From positions 992,001 to 1,056,000 of the forward strand of contig NZ_POXP01000001.1 of assembly GCF_003044935.1 (NCBI RefSeq): 64,000 nt of DNA, in the 5' to 3' direction. The notes under the pieces were generated by a model. It was not told the origin of the DNA, did no database searches, and saw only the letters and a program-made list of their open reading frames with translations. The position numbers and the translations under genes were made by a program. Of this stretch, positions 44,242 through 52,775 are shown one piece after another; the stretch's first letter is position 1, and the number at the start of each line of letters is the position of its first letter. The DNA comes from Neisseria subflava (lineage in GTDB: Bacteria > Pseudomonadota > Gammaproteobacteria > Burkholderiales > Neisseriaceae).

Positions 44242-45219
44242 ATGGATATGAAAAGACGCGATTTCTTAAAAATGACCGCCGCGCTGGCAGCCGCAGGCGT
44301 TTCGCCTTCTCTGCTTGCTGCCGGTAAAGAGCAATTTACCGTGTACGGCGCACCGGCAATGCCCAGCGTTACCATTGCTGTAGCGGCGTTGCAAGGCAAG
44401 CTGGCGAAACAGGCAGATGTATCGCTGAAAATTTGGCGCTCACCCGACCAACTGCGCGCAGGCGTAGCAAGCGGACAATTTAAAGTCATGATGAGTCCGA
44501 GCAATGTCGGCGTAAACCTGCGCAACCAAGGGCAGAAAGTCGGCATGGTCAATATTTTGACCAACGGCATCACGCAGCTGATGTGCAAAGGCAGCGCGAT
44601 TACCTCGCCGCAGGATTTGGTCGGCAAAAAAATCCTCGTGCCGTTTAAAAACGACATGCCCGACATCGTGCTGCAAGCCTTGTTGAAAAAACTGAAAATC
44701 GACGCACACAAAGTCGGTATCACTTACACCGCCACGCCGCCCGAAGCGGTGGGACTGTTTTTGAGCAAGGACTACCACGCCGCCATCCTGCCTGAACCGA
44801 TGGCAACCGCCAGCCTACTGAAAGGCAAAACCATGGGCGTAAACGTCGTGCGTGGTTTTGACTTAGTAAAAGCATGGGGACAGGCATTTGACACCAAACC
44901 GCTGATTCCGATGGCAGGCATCATCGCCAACGAAGAATATTTCCACGCACACAAAGCGCAGTTCGACCTCTTCCATCAGGATTTGAAAAACGCACTCAAC
45001 TGGATACTCGCCAACCGCCAAAGCGCCGCGAAAATCGGCAAAAACTACCTCCCCGCCCCTGAACCCGCCCTAGTCATGGGCTTGGACGGCGCGCGGCTGA
45101 CGGTAACTAAAGGCAGCGAAGTGAAGAACGAGATTTTGAAGTTTTACGAAATCCTGATGCAGTTCAACCCAAAACTTCTAGGCGGCAAGCTGCCGGATAA
45201 TGGGTTCTTCTTGGCTTAA
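44242..45219 (+). CDS. Tat-exported ABC solute-binding protein (NMT1/SsuA-like)
   Basis: A 325-aa periplasmic binding protein with a twin-arginine signal (KRRDFLKMTAALAAAG, cleavage near ASLLAA). The fold is of the NMT1/THI5, NitT/TauT group: FTVYGAPAMPSVTIAVAALQG at the start, MMSPSNVGVNLRNQGQKV near 83, and PEAVGLFLSKDYHAAILPEP near 170. Relatives bind sulfonates, nitrate, HMP or taurine; the ligand here cannot be named. Folding before export hints at a bound cofactor or metal. GGAG lies 9 bases upstream. It follows the receptor gene by 57 bp, with a DUS between. Confidence 0.85.
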   Translation: MDMKRRDFLKMTAALAAAGVSPSLLAAGKEQFTVYGAPAMPSVTIAVAALQGKLAKQADVSLKIWRSPDQLRAGVASGQFKVMMSPSNVGVNLRNQGQKVGMVNILTNGITQLMCKGSAITSPQDLVGKKILVPFKNDMPDIVLQALLKKLKIDAHKVGITYTATPPEAVGLFLSKDYHAAILPEPMATASLLKGKTMGVNVVRGFDLVKAWGQAFDTKPLIPMAGIIANEEYFHAHKAQFDLFHQDLKNALNWILANRQSAAKIGKNYLPAPEPALVMGLDGARLTVTKGSEVKNEILKFYEILMQFNPKLLGGKLPDNGFFLA

Positions 45220-45228
45220 AAACCTCAG

Positions 45229-45259
45229 GGTGGGCATCCCCGCCCACCAAAGTTTGGTG
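45229..45259 (+). terminator. Nested hairpins after the binding-protein gene
   Basis: GGTGGGC/GCCCACC (45229-45248) overlaps CACCAAA-G-TTTGGTG (45245-45259). Either stem could form. With no T-run, this is a weak terminator or mRNA end, and may separate expression of the binding protein from the permease. Confidence 0.45.
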
Positions 45260-45366
45260 CTTCAAAACTAACAACATCAAACGGATATAATAAGATGTTT
45301 GGTCATAACCCAATTTGCTATTATGAATATAAAAGAAATATATTTTGAAGAAGCGTACTTTAAATT

Positions 45367-46209
45367 ATGTTTGATACTGAATCTATAGGATATGTCTATA
45401 TTTTGACTTCTAAAAATTGTGATAGTGTAAAAATTGGAGGTAGTAATTATCCACCGATTAAGCGTATTAAAGAAATCAACCAAACTGAACCTTATAAAAA
45501 ATTAGGAAAATGGGAACTGGCAGATTTTAGACAAGTAAATAATTGGCGGAAAGTAGAACATTATTTGCATTATCGATTTAGAAGCTGTCTAAATACAAAT
45601 CAGGCTAACCAAAAGGAGCTTTTTTATTTAAGCGTTAAAGAAGCATCTGATGCTTTGAATGATTTGGATGAAAACCTGATTATTCACAAACCCAAAGTAG
45701 ATAGGATGTTTCAAGATGAATATTTATGTTCTTATCTAAAGAATTTATTCATATTGTCTGGATTAGTACACTGGTTGGAATACCAAGGGGTATGGACATT
45801 TTCACTTTTCCCGTCAACAAATGGCGGCAGATATTTTACGTTGAATATCGGGTCTCATGAGGTAGCTTTTAGTACCTTAAATAGAAAGAATACACAAAGC
45901 ACCCATATGATATTGTTAGATAAATTAATTTTAGATTTTCCAGAAACAATTTCTTGGATTGAACAACATGGATATATTGAAAAGAGTTATTACAAAACAG
46001 TTTTACCGAGAGCGGTTTCCATTTTTTTAAATGGTACCTTTGATATCGCGCTAGATTTTTTAAAAAAAGATGGGGTCAGACGTGCATTAATTGCTTATTG
46101 GTATGACTCTTTATTTAATTTGAAAGACAGCAACAAATGCAGTGTTTATGCACGTTTCCATAACTATAACGCCATTGCAAAACTCAATACAATTTGCAGT
46201 ACACCGTAG
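45367..46209 (+). CDS. GIY-YIG nuclease-like protein, foreign insertion
   Basis: A 280-aa protein whose first 90 residues carry the GIY-YIG/T5orf172 pattern: GYVYILTSKNCDSVKIGGSNYPPIKRI (Tyr9, Tyr11, KIG near 22-24, Arg33) and a later WRKVEHYLHYRFRS block. Residues 100-280 match nothing I know. The gene is clearly richer in A+T than its neighbours, has no DUS, and lies between the binding protein and the permease of one transporter, so it was probably acquired. It has no Shine-Dalgarno of quality. Its role might be mobility, defence or restriction. Confidence 0.7.
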   Translation: MFDTESIGYVYILTSKNCDSVKIGGSNYPPIKRIKEINQTEPYKKLGKWELADFRQVNNWRKVEHYLHYRFRSCLNTNQANQKELFYLSVKEASDALNDLDENLIIHKPKVDRMFQDEYLCSYLKNLFILSGLVHWLEYQGVWTFSLFPSTNGGRYFTLNIGSHEVAFSTLNRKNTQSTHMILLDKLILDFPETISWIEQHGYIEKSYYKTVLPRAVSIFLNGTFDIALDFLKKDGVRRALIAYWYDSLFNLKDSNKCSVYARFHNYNAIAKLNTICSTP

Positions 46210-46312
46210 TTACTGTTGACTACCTGAAAATAATACTAATGATCTGAAAATTGGATTAAAGCATCCACATACCCAACCTGCTGATTTCAAAATACAAACC
46301 AACACCCAAACC

Positions 46313-47110
46313 ATGATTAAAACCGACAAAATCCGCAAACCGCAGCCTGCGCTGTTTTACATCATCGACTACCTTTGGAGCGGCTTTGCCGGTCTGGGCG
46401 TGGCGATGGTAGTGGTGGCCTTGTGGGCGTGGGGAAGTGCCGTGTTCGGCGAGTTTATGCTGCCTGCGCCGGTGGAGGTGTTTCAAAAGTCTTTGGATTT
46501 ATTGAAACATTTTCAGGAAAACGAAATCGGGATTTCGCTGTGGCGGTCGGTGGTGGGGATTTCGGTTGCGTTGGTAGCGGGATTGGCTGCGGGGCTGGTG
46601 GCGGGCAGTTTTAAGACGGCGATGGCGTTGCTTAAGCCTGTGATTACGATTTTGTTGGCGATGCCGCCGATTATTTGGGTGGTAATGGCTCTGTTTTGGT
46701 TTGGTTTCGGCAATCCGAGCGTGTTGTTTACCATCATTGTGTTGGTTGCGCCGCTGACGTTTGCGAGTGCAGCGGTCGGGATGTCGAGCGTGAACAAGCA
46801 GCATGAGGAGTTGTTTGACGCTTATAAATTAGGCCGTCTGAAAAAAATCCGTTATCTGTATATCCCGCATCTGACGGGCTATGTGATTTCCAGCATCGGC
46901 GTGGCGGTGGCGATGGGGGTGAAGGTGGTGATTATGGCGGAACTTTTGGGCGCGAGCGAAGGCGTGGGTGCGCGGATTGCGGACGCGAGGGCGATGCTGG
47001 AGACTTCGACGGTGATGGCTTATGTGGTGTTGGTCATTGTGTTTGTGTCGCTGTTTGAATACCTGATTACCAAGCCTTTGGAAATTTTGTTTATGCCGTG
47101 GAGGAGATGA
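46313..47110 (+). CDS. ABC transporter permease (NitT/TauT family)
   Basis: Inner-membrane permease (265 aa) with about six helices. The EAA-type coupling loop reads EELFDAYKLGRLKKIRYLYIPHLTGY near residue 165, which includes a DUS-derived GRLKK. Helices are seen at 20-42, 72-92, 102-125, 130-150, 185-205 and 230-252. It pairs with the ATPase, whose start overlaps this stop by four bases (ATGA). The gene's own start has no strong ribosome site after the 103-bp gap. Confidence 0.9.
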   Translation: MIKTDKIRKPQPALFYIIDYLWSGFAGLGVAMVVVALWAWGSAVFGEFMLPAPVEVFQKSLDLLKHFQENEIGISLWRSVVGISVALVAGLAAGLVAGSFKTAMALLKPVITILLAMPPIIWVVMALFWFGFGNPSVLFTIIVLVAPLTFASAAVGMSSVNKQHEELFDAYKLGRLKKIRYLYIPHLTGYVISSIGVAVAMGVKVVIMAELLGASEGVGARIADARAMLETSTVMAYVVLVIVFVSLFEYLITKPLEILFMPWRR

Positions 47111-47802
47111 TGCTCTGTCTTGAAAACGTGCGTTTTGAAATTCTCCGCGACCCCATCGTGCGCGATTTCAGTTTGAACCTGCAACATGGCGAAGTGAAAG
47201 CTTTGTTCGGGCCGAGCGGCTGTGGCAAGACGACGGTTTTGCGTTTGATTGCGGGCTTGGAAACGCCGAAATCGGGCACGATACGCAATACTTTCCGCAA
47301 AACGGGTTTTCTGTTTCAGGAAAACCGCCTGCCGGGAAACTTGACCGCGATGCAGAATATCGCTATTTTTATGGACAAACCCGATGAAGGCGAAATCATC
47401 GCGCTGGCGGCGAAAGTCGGGCTGACTGCGGGCGATTTGAACAAATATCCGACCGAATTGTCCGGCGGCATGGCGAAACGGGTAGCATTTTTGCGCCTGC
47501 TGCTGTGCGGCTGCGACCTTGCCTTGCTGGACGAGCCGTTCGTCGGTTTGGACCGCGATTTGCGCGATATTTTGGTCGCCATGCTGGTGGAAAAAATCGA
47601 GCGGCAGGGCATGGCGTGTATGCTGGTAACGCACGACCGCTTCGAAGCCGCACGCCTGAGCCATGAAATCATGCTGCTTTCCACTAAGGGCATGAACGTG
47701 CAAAACGTGATTACCCTGCCTACGCCGCTGTCCGAACGCGATTCGGCTTTTGAAGAAGCCGTGGTGGCAAGAGAGTTTCAGGGGATTCATTATTATGAGT
47801 GA
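47107..47802 (+). CDS. ABC transporter ATPase of the same system
   Basis: Cytoplasmic ATPase (231 aa). Walker A GPSGCGKTTVLRLIAGL lies near residue 35-45, the Q-loop FLFQENRLPGNLT near 80, the signature LSGGMAKRVAF near 125, Walker B LALLDEPFVGLD near 145 and switch His in VTHDRFEAARL near 180. The signature carries MAKR rather than the usual QRQR. Translation overlaps the permease stop (ATGATG). The last 69 bases are duplicated downstream beside cadD. Confidence 0.92.
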   Translation: MMLCLENVRFEILRDPIVRDFSLNLQHGEVKALFGPSGCGKTTVLRLIAGLETPKSGTIRNTFRKTGFLFQENRLPGNLTAMQNIAIFMDKPDEGEIIALAAKVGLTAGDLNKYPTELSGGMAKRVAFLRLLLCGCDLALLDEPFVGLDRDLRDILVAMLVEKIERQGMACMLVTHDRFEAARLSHEIMLLSTKGMNVQNVITLPTPLSERDSAFEEAVVAREFQGIHYYE

Positions 47803-48104
47803 TAGGAATTTAAATTTCTGACAAACCTTGCGGTTCGTTGCCCTCTCCCTAACCCTCTCCCACGGGGAAAGGGGATCAGGTTTCTCAAAATCAGAGAGCC
47901 GTAGAATTGGGAATCAGATGTCAGGTAAACCTGAAAATGTTCAGGCTCGACAGCCCAATTCCCTCTCCCCGTGGGAGATGGCTAGGGAGAGGGTAAGCAA
48001 GCCGCAGGCTTGCCTCTTTAGCGAAAGATACGAATCTGTTATCCGAACGCGATTCGGTTTTTGAAAAAGCCGTGGTGCCAAGGGGGCAGGGGATTCATTA
48101 TGAG
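47731..48104 (+). repeat. Tandem duplication of the ATPase 3' end and downstream DNA
   Basis: Bases 47731-47799 (end of the ATPase gene) recur at 48042-48104 with two short gaps; both begin TCCGAACGCGATTCGG and end GGGGATTCATTATGAG, allowing for a TAT insertion. The distance is 311 bases. The second copy is cut by cadD right after TATGAG, and homology to the first copy's following TGATA resumes at 48728. Confidence 0.75.
47822..48013. repeat. Palindromic element, copy A, interrupted
   Basis: Left arm CAAACCTTGCGGTTCG then CCCTCTCCCTAACC; right arm AGGGAGAGGG then GCAAGCCGCAGGCTTG. The two arms, adjacent in copy B, are separated here by about 95 bases (47868-47962) that contain their own inverted repeats (GAATTGGG/CCCAATTC and TCAGG-TAAA-CCTGA). 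Together with repeat 47731-48104 this fills the 309-bp gap to cadD. Confidence 0.6.
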
Positions 48105-48111
48105 GTGCTTT

Positions 48112-48726
48112 ATGTTTTCGACTGTGATTACTGCTGCTGTTTTATATATTGCTACAGCAGTAGATTTGTTGGTAATACTATTAATATTTTTTGCTAGAGC
48201 AAATACTAGAAAAGAATATCGAGATATTTATATCGGACAATATTTAGGTTCTGTAATTTTAATATTAGTTAGTTTATTTCTAGCTTTTGTTTTGCATTAT
48301 GTTCCGGAAAAATGGGTGTTGGGTTTATTAGGTTTAATACCGATTTACTTAGGTATTAAAGTTGCTATTTACGACGATTGTGAGGGCGAAAAAAGAGCTA
48401 AAAAAGAATTGGATGAAAAAGGGTTGTCAAAATTAGTCGGTATTGTTGCTTTGGTTACAGTTGCTAGTTGTGGTGCAGATAATATTGGACTTTTTGTTCC
48501 TTACTTTGTGACTTTAGATCTTGTCGACTTATTAGTTACTCTTCTTGTATTTTTAATATTGATTTTTGTTTTAGTATATACAGCACAAAGATTGGCTAAT
48601 ATTTCAGGTGTTGGTGAAATTGTAGAGAAGTTTAGTCGTTGGATAATGGCTGTTATTTATATTGGTTTAGGATTATTTATTATTATTGAAAATAATACAA
48701 TTCAAACAATAATATCAATAATATGA
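48112..48726 (+). CDS. cadD: CadD-type cadmium resistance transporter
   Basis: A 204-aa membrane protein of the Cad family (PF03596), best known from Gram-positive bacteria, that exports or sequesters Cd(II). MFSTVITAAVLYIATAVDLLVILLIFFARA opens helix 1 with the family's ATA-D motif. The loop around DDCEGEKRAKKELDEKG is conserved, and a second half repeats the fold (VTVASCGADNIGLFVPYF). I prefer ATG at 48112 with GAGG 6 bases upstream, giving the usual family length; ATG at 48100, contributed by the duplicated ATPase tail, is also possible. Strongly A+T-rich and without DUS: almost surely transferred from another genus. Confidence 0.82.
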   Translation: MFSTVITAAVLYIATAVDLLVILLIFFARANTRKEYRDIYIGQYLGSVILILVSLFLAFVLHYVPEKWVLGLLGLIPIYLGIKVAIYDDCEGEKRAKKELDEKGLSKLVGIVALVTVASCGADNIGLFVPYFVTLDLVDLLVTLLVFLILIFVLVYTAQRLANISGVGEIVEKFSRWIMAVIYIGLGLFIIIENNTIQTIISII

Positions 48727-48751
48727 ATGATACGGGCATTTGAGTATCTGA

Positions 48752-48834
48752 CAAACCTTGCGGTTCGTTGCCCTCTCCCTAACCCTCTCCCACGGGGAGA
48801 GGGTTAGGGAGAGGGCAAGCAAGCCGAAGGTTTG
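48752..48834. repeat. Palindromic element, copy B, intact
   Basis: Bases 48771-48816 fold as a near-perfect 21-bp stem (CCCTCTCCCTAACCCTCTCC and its complement) around ACG. The outer arms CAAACCTTGCGGTTCGTTG and GCAAGCCGAAGGTTTG extend the pairing with mismatches. It is a MITE-like or REP-like hairpin of 83 bp, preceded by CTGA like copy A, and could also terminate cadD. Confidence 0.65.
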
Positions 48835-48914
48835 CTTCTTCAATACAAGATACAACCCTGTCCTCCCAATAAATCTATATCCGAAAGCATCTTCATGCAG
48901 AATCAAGCCAAACC

Positions 48915-50012
48915 ATGAATAAGTTTTTCACCCACCCCATGCGGCCGTTTTTCGTCGGTGCGGCGGTGCTTGCCATACTCGGCGCGTTGGTGTTTTTCAT
49001 CAGCCCCGGTGCCGTCATTTTGCACCGCCAAATCTTCTTAGAACTCATGCTGCCTGCGGCATACGGCGGCTTCCTGACTGCAGCCATGCTCGAATGGACG
49101 GGTTATAAAGGTCGTCTGAAACCTGTCGCTACTTTGATGGCGGCATTACTGCTCGCCGCATCTGCCATACTGCCCTTTTCGCCGCAAACTGCCTCGTTTT
49201 TCGTTGCCGCCTATTGGCTGGTATTGCTGCTGTTCTGCACTTGGCTGATTTGGCTCGACCGGAACACTGACAACTTCGCTCTTTTAATGTTGCTTGCCGC
49301 GTTTACTGCTTTTCAGACGGCCTATGCCGTCAGCGGCGATTTGAACTTACTGCGTGCGCAAGTACATCTGAACATGGCAGCGGTCATGTTTGTATCCGTC
49401 CGCGTCAGCATTCTTTTGGGCGCGGAAGCCCTGAAAGAATGCCGTCTGAAAGACCCCGTATTCATCCCCAACATCGTCTATAAAAACATCGCCATCACCT
49501 TCCTGCTGCTGCACGCCGCCGCCGAACTTTGGCTGCCCGCGCAAACCGCCGGTTTTACCGCGCTTGCCGTCGGCTTTATCCTGCTTGCCAAGCTGCGTGA
49601 GCTCCACCATCACGAACTCCTGCGCAAACACTACGTCTGCACTTATTACCTGCTCCAACTCTTTGCCGCTGCAGGCTATTTGTGGACAGGCACAGCGAAA
49701 CTGCAAAACCTGCCTGCCTCCGCGCCCCTGCACCTGATTACCCTCGGCGGCATGATAGGTGGCGTGATGATGGTGTGGCTGACCGCCGGTCTGTGGCACA
49801 GCGGCTTTACCAAACTCGACTACCCCAAGCTCTGCCGCATTGCCGTTCCCCTACTCTTTATGGCTGCCGTCTCACGCGCTTTCTTAATGAACGTGAACCC
49901 GATATTTTTCATCACCGTTCCTGCGATTCTGACTATCGCCGTGTTCGTACTGTATCTTTTCACGTTTGTACCGATATTTCGGGAAAATGCGTTTACGGAT
50001 GATCCGGAATAA
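48915..50012 (+). CDS. NnrS-family membrane protein
   Basis: A 365-aa inner-membrane protein with about 10-12 helices. The start NKFFTHPMRPFFVGAAVLAILGALVFF and HRQIFLELMLPAAYGGFLTAAMLEWTGYKG follow the NnrS pattern (RPFF, then GFLTAA-WTG). NnrS in denitrifiers is a heme- and copper-associated protein made in response to NO and protecting metal centres. Histidines lie in LREL-HHHELLRKHY near residue 235. The canonical WHAHEM motif reads HRQIFLEL here, so cofactor binding may differ. It is the last gene of the receptor-ABC cluster and probably belonged directly after the ATPase. Confidence 0.82.
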   Translation: MNKFFTHPMRPFFVGAAVLAILGALVFFISPGAVILHRQIFLELMLPAAYGGFLTAAMLEWTGYKGRLKPVATLMAALLLAASAILPFSPQTASFFVAAYWLVLLLFCTWLIWLDRNTDNFALLMLLAAFTAFQTAYAVSGDLNLLRAQVHLNMAAVMFVSVRVSILLGAEALKECRLKDPVFIPNIVYKNIAITFLLLHAAAELWLPAQTAGFTALAVGFILLAKLRELHHHELLRKHYVCTYYLLQLFAAAGYLWTGTAKLQNLPASAPLHLITLGGMIGGVMMVWLTAGLWHSGFTKLDYPKLCRIAVPLLFMAAVSRAFLMNVNPIFFITVPAILTIAVFVLYLFTFVPIFRENAFTDDPE

Positions 50013-50017
50013 AACAA

Positions 50018-50046
50018 AAGGCCGTCTGAAAATTTCAGACGGCCTT
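50018..50046. terminator. DUS hairpin between nnrS and pgi
   Basis: AAGGCCGTCTGAAA and TTTCAGACGGCCTT nearly abut; it ends both convergent transcripts. Confidence 0.8.
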
Positions 50047-50063
50047 AGCTTTAAATAAATGCT

Positions 50064-51707
50064 TTATTTGTTGGCATTCAAATAAAGATTAATCAGGCGT
50101 GTAGTCGAGCTGTCGTGTTTTTGCACTTCGGTCTCGCCGGTCAATTCAGCAAGAATGGTTTTGGCCAACTGTTTGCCGAGTTCTACGCCCCATTGGTCAA
50201 AGCTGTTGATGCCCCAAATAATGCCTTGGACGAAGGTTTTGTGTTCATACATGGCAATCAGACTGCCCATATTGCGCGGGTTGATTTTGTCCATGAGAAT
50301 GAGGTTGGTCGGGCGGTTGCCTGAGAAGGTTTTGTGCGGAACCAGCTCTTCGATGCGCTCTGCTTCCATGCCTTGGGCTTTGAGTTCGGCACGGACTTCG
50401 TCTGGGGTTTTACCGCGCATAAAGGCTTCGGCTTGGGCAAAAACGTTCGCCAACAGGATTTCGTGATGGCCTTGCAAATTGCTGCGTTTTTCAAGCGAGG
50501 CGATGAGATCAATCGGCGTGATGTGCGTACCTTGGTGCAGCAGTTGGAAGAAGGCGTGCTGGCCGTTGATACCGGTTTCGCCCCAAATAATCGGCGAAGT
50601 TTCGTAACCGACAGCTTTGCCGTCAAGGGTCACTTGTTTGCCGTTGCTCTCCATATCGAGCTGCTGGATAAATTTAGGCAGGCGGTGGAGATGTTGGTCG
50701 TAAGGCGCGATAACGTGGCTGCCGCCGCCGTAGTAGTTGATGTACCAAATGCCGATAAGGGCAAGGATAACCGGCAGGTTGCGCTCCAGCGGCGTGTTGA
50801 TGAAGTGTTGGTCCATCAGGTGTGCGCCGTTGAGCATTTCGATGAAGTTTTCTTCACCGAGATACAGCATAATCGGCAGGCCGATGGCCGACCACAGGCT
50901 GTATCGTCCGCCTACCCAGTCCCAAAATTCAAACATATTGGCGGTATCGATACCGAATTCGGCAACGGCTTTTTGGTTGGTGGAGACGGCAACGAAGTGT
51001 TTGGCCACGGCGCTTTCATCGCCTGCATGATCCAAGAACCATTTACGCGCGGTCAGGGCGTTGGTCAGGGTTTCTTGGGTGGTAAAGGTTTTGGAGGCGA
51101 TGATGAAGAGGGTGGTCTCGGGGTGGACTTTGGACAATACGTCGCGCAGTTGGGAGCCGTCCACATTGGAGACGAAGTGCATGTTCAAACGCGGATGGCC
51201 GAAAGGCTTGAGCGCGGTACACATCATCAGAGGGCCGAGGTCAGAGCCGCCGATACCGATGTTGACGACGTCGGTAATGACTTGATTGGTATAGCCCAAC
51301 CAGCTGCCGCTGCGGACTTCATGCGCGAACTCGCCCATGCGTTGCAGGACATGGTTGACCTTAGGCATGACATCTTCGCCATCCACGACGATAGGGGCGT
51401 TGGTACGGTTGCGCAGGGCAACGTGGAGTACGGCACGGTTTTCTGTCGTATTGATTTTTTCGCCGTGGAACATTTGCTGCATCCGCTCCGGTACGCCTGC
51501 TTCACGCGCCAGCTCGAACAACAGTGCCATGGTTTCGTCGTTGATACGGTTTTTAGAATAATCCAAAGTCAGGCCGCCAACCTGCAGCCAGTAGCGCTCG
51601 GCACGTTCGGGATCTTGCTCGAACATTTCGCGCATGTGTTGTTCTTTGGTTTCGTCAAAATGTATCCATAATTTTGACCAAGCTGGTAAATCGTGAAGGT
51701 GTTTCAT
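50064..51707 (-). CDS. pgi: Glucose-6-phosphate isomerase
   Basis: Interconverts glucose-6-phosphate and fructose-6-phosphate (547 aa). Signatures are [20 protein letters not shown] near residue 152, [20 protein letters not shown] near 265 and [16 protein letters not shown] near 505. The catalytic Glu lies in GGRYS-flanked and HQGTH regions. It is the last gene of zwf-pgl-glk-hexR-pgi; the 143 bp separating it from hexR hold three DUS copies, one of them the GGTCGTCTGAA variant. In a genus relying on Entner-Doudoroff, Pgi mainly cycles triose products back to glucose-6-phosphate. Confidence 0.97.
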   Translation of the reverse strand: MKHLHDLPAWSKLWIHFDETKEQHMREMFEQDPERAERYWLQVGGLTLDYSKNRINDETMALLFELAREAGVPERMQQMFHGEKINTTENRAVLHVALRNRTNAPIVVDGEDVMPKVNHVLQRMGEFAHEVRSGSWLGYTNQVITDVVNIGIGGSDLGPLMMCTALKPFGHPRLNMHFVSNVDGSQLRDVLSKVHPETTLFIIASKTFTTQETLTNALTARKWFLDHAGDESAVAKHFVAVSTNQKAVAEFGIDTANMFEFWDWVGGRYSLWSAIGLPIMLYLGEENFIEMLNGAHLMDQHFINTPLERNLPVILALIGIWYINYYGGGSHVIAPYDQHLHRLPKFIQQLDMESNGKQVTLDGKAVGYETSPIIWGETGINGQHAFFQLLHQGTHITPIDLIASLEKRSNLQGHHEILLANVFAQAEAFMRGKTPDEVRAELKAQGMEAERIEELVPHKTFSGNRPTNLILMDKINPRNMGSLIAMYEHKTFVQGIIWGINSFDQWGVELGKQLAKTILAELTGETEVQKHDSSTTRLINLYLNANK

Positions 51708-51850
51708 CGGATGCTCTCCTGGATAGTGGACAGTTTTGTTGAGAAAACGGCCGTGAGGTCGTCTGAAACGGGAACGGGGTGGTTTCCGTTTTTTGAGGTT
51801 TCAGACGGCCTTGATATGGGACGAGGCCGTCTGAAAATGTCAGTGAAGAA

Positions 51851-52699
51851 TCAATCTTTATCGTATTCGATGTGCTTGTTATGTATGCTTTTTTTACTTT
51901 TTTGCAGTTGCGTGCTGGCAGTGTCGCCCAAACGCAAGGCCAAGCCGATGGCAAGAATGTCAATAACGGCTAGCTGCAGAAGACGGGACACCATAGGCGT
52001 ATAAAGCTCGGCATTTTCCTGAGTGGCAATGCTCAATACGCAGTCGGCCATTTGAGCCAACGGCGAATCATTACGGGTGAGCGCGATAACGGCTGCGCCG
52101 TTTTCTTTGGCGATACTGGCCGCGTCTAACAATTCGATAGATGAGCCGGTATTGGAAATCGCCACCAACACATCCTGCTCGGTCAATACGGAAGCCGCCA
52201 TCAGCTGGGTATGCGTATCAACATAGGCAACGGTGGACATACCGAAGCGGAAGAATTTGTGTTGCGCATCTTGGGCAACGATGCCGGAGTTGCCGACACC
52301 ATAAAACTCAACGCGTCGCGCGTGCATCAGAATGGCAATCGCGTTTTCAAGCTCGGATTCTTTCAGGAAGCGGCGCTCGCCCAAGAGGGAGGCTGCGGCA
52401 TTGCCCAACACTTTTTCGACCACGCTGCCCATGTTGTCATCGGCGTTTAATTCTTCATGAACGTAAGGCATGCCTTCGTGGCCGATGCTGGCAGACAAAG
52501 CGAGTTTAAACTCAGGCAAGCCTTTGTAACCCAAGCTGCGGCAGAAACGGATTACAGTCGGCTGACTGACGGATGCACGCTCGGCAATTTCCGCCACAGC
52601 GGCATGAACGAACCATTTCGGCTCGGCCAGCGCAGATTCGGCAACTTTGCGTTCTGCGCCGGAGAGGTTGGACAATGATTCGCTGATTTTGCTTAACAT
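51851..52699 (-). CDS. hexR: RpiR-family regulator HexR
   Basis: A 282-aa repressor. The N-terminal HTH (IAERASVSQPTVIRFCRSLGYKGLPEFKLAL, residues 39-70) is of the RpiR type, and the C-terminal SIS domain (VEFYGVGNSGIVAQDAQHKFFR near 130; VLVAISNTGSSIELLDAA near 178) binds phosphosugars. In proteobacteria HexR binds KDPG and releases promoters of zwf, edd and gap. Matching operators lie before edd and zwf at 56.1-56.3 kb, so it probably regulates its own operon too. Confidence 0.93.
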   Translation of the reverse strand: MLSKISESLSNLSGAERKVAESALAEPKWFVHAAVAEIAERASVSQPTVIRFCRSLGYKGLPEFKLALSASIGHEGMPYVHEELNADDNMGSVVEKVLGNAAASLLGERRFLKESELENAIAILMHARRVEFYGVGNSGIVAQDAQHKFFRFGMSTVAYVDTHTQLMAASVLTEQDVLVAISNTGSSIELLDAASIAKENGAAVIALTRNDSPLAQMADCVLSIATQENAELYTPMVSRLLQLAVIDILAIGLALRLGDTASTQLQKSKKSIHNKHIEYDKD

Positions 52700-52775
52700 A
52701 TACTCTACCCTTTGATTCTTTGACGTTCAGGACAAGGTTTTTTTCACCCCCTGCCCTGCACCGCCGTTTGTGTGT

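Noticed and set aside
50334-51671. A 445-codon open frame antisense to pgi
   Set aside because: It mirrors pgi codons, has no ribosome site and no recognisable domain; pgi is complete.
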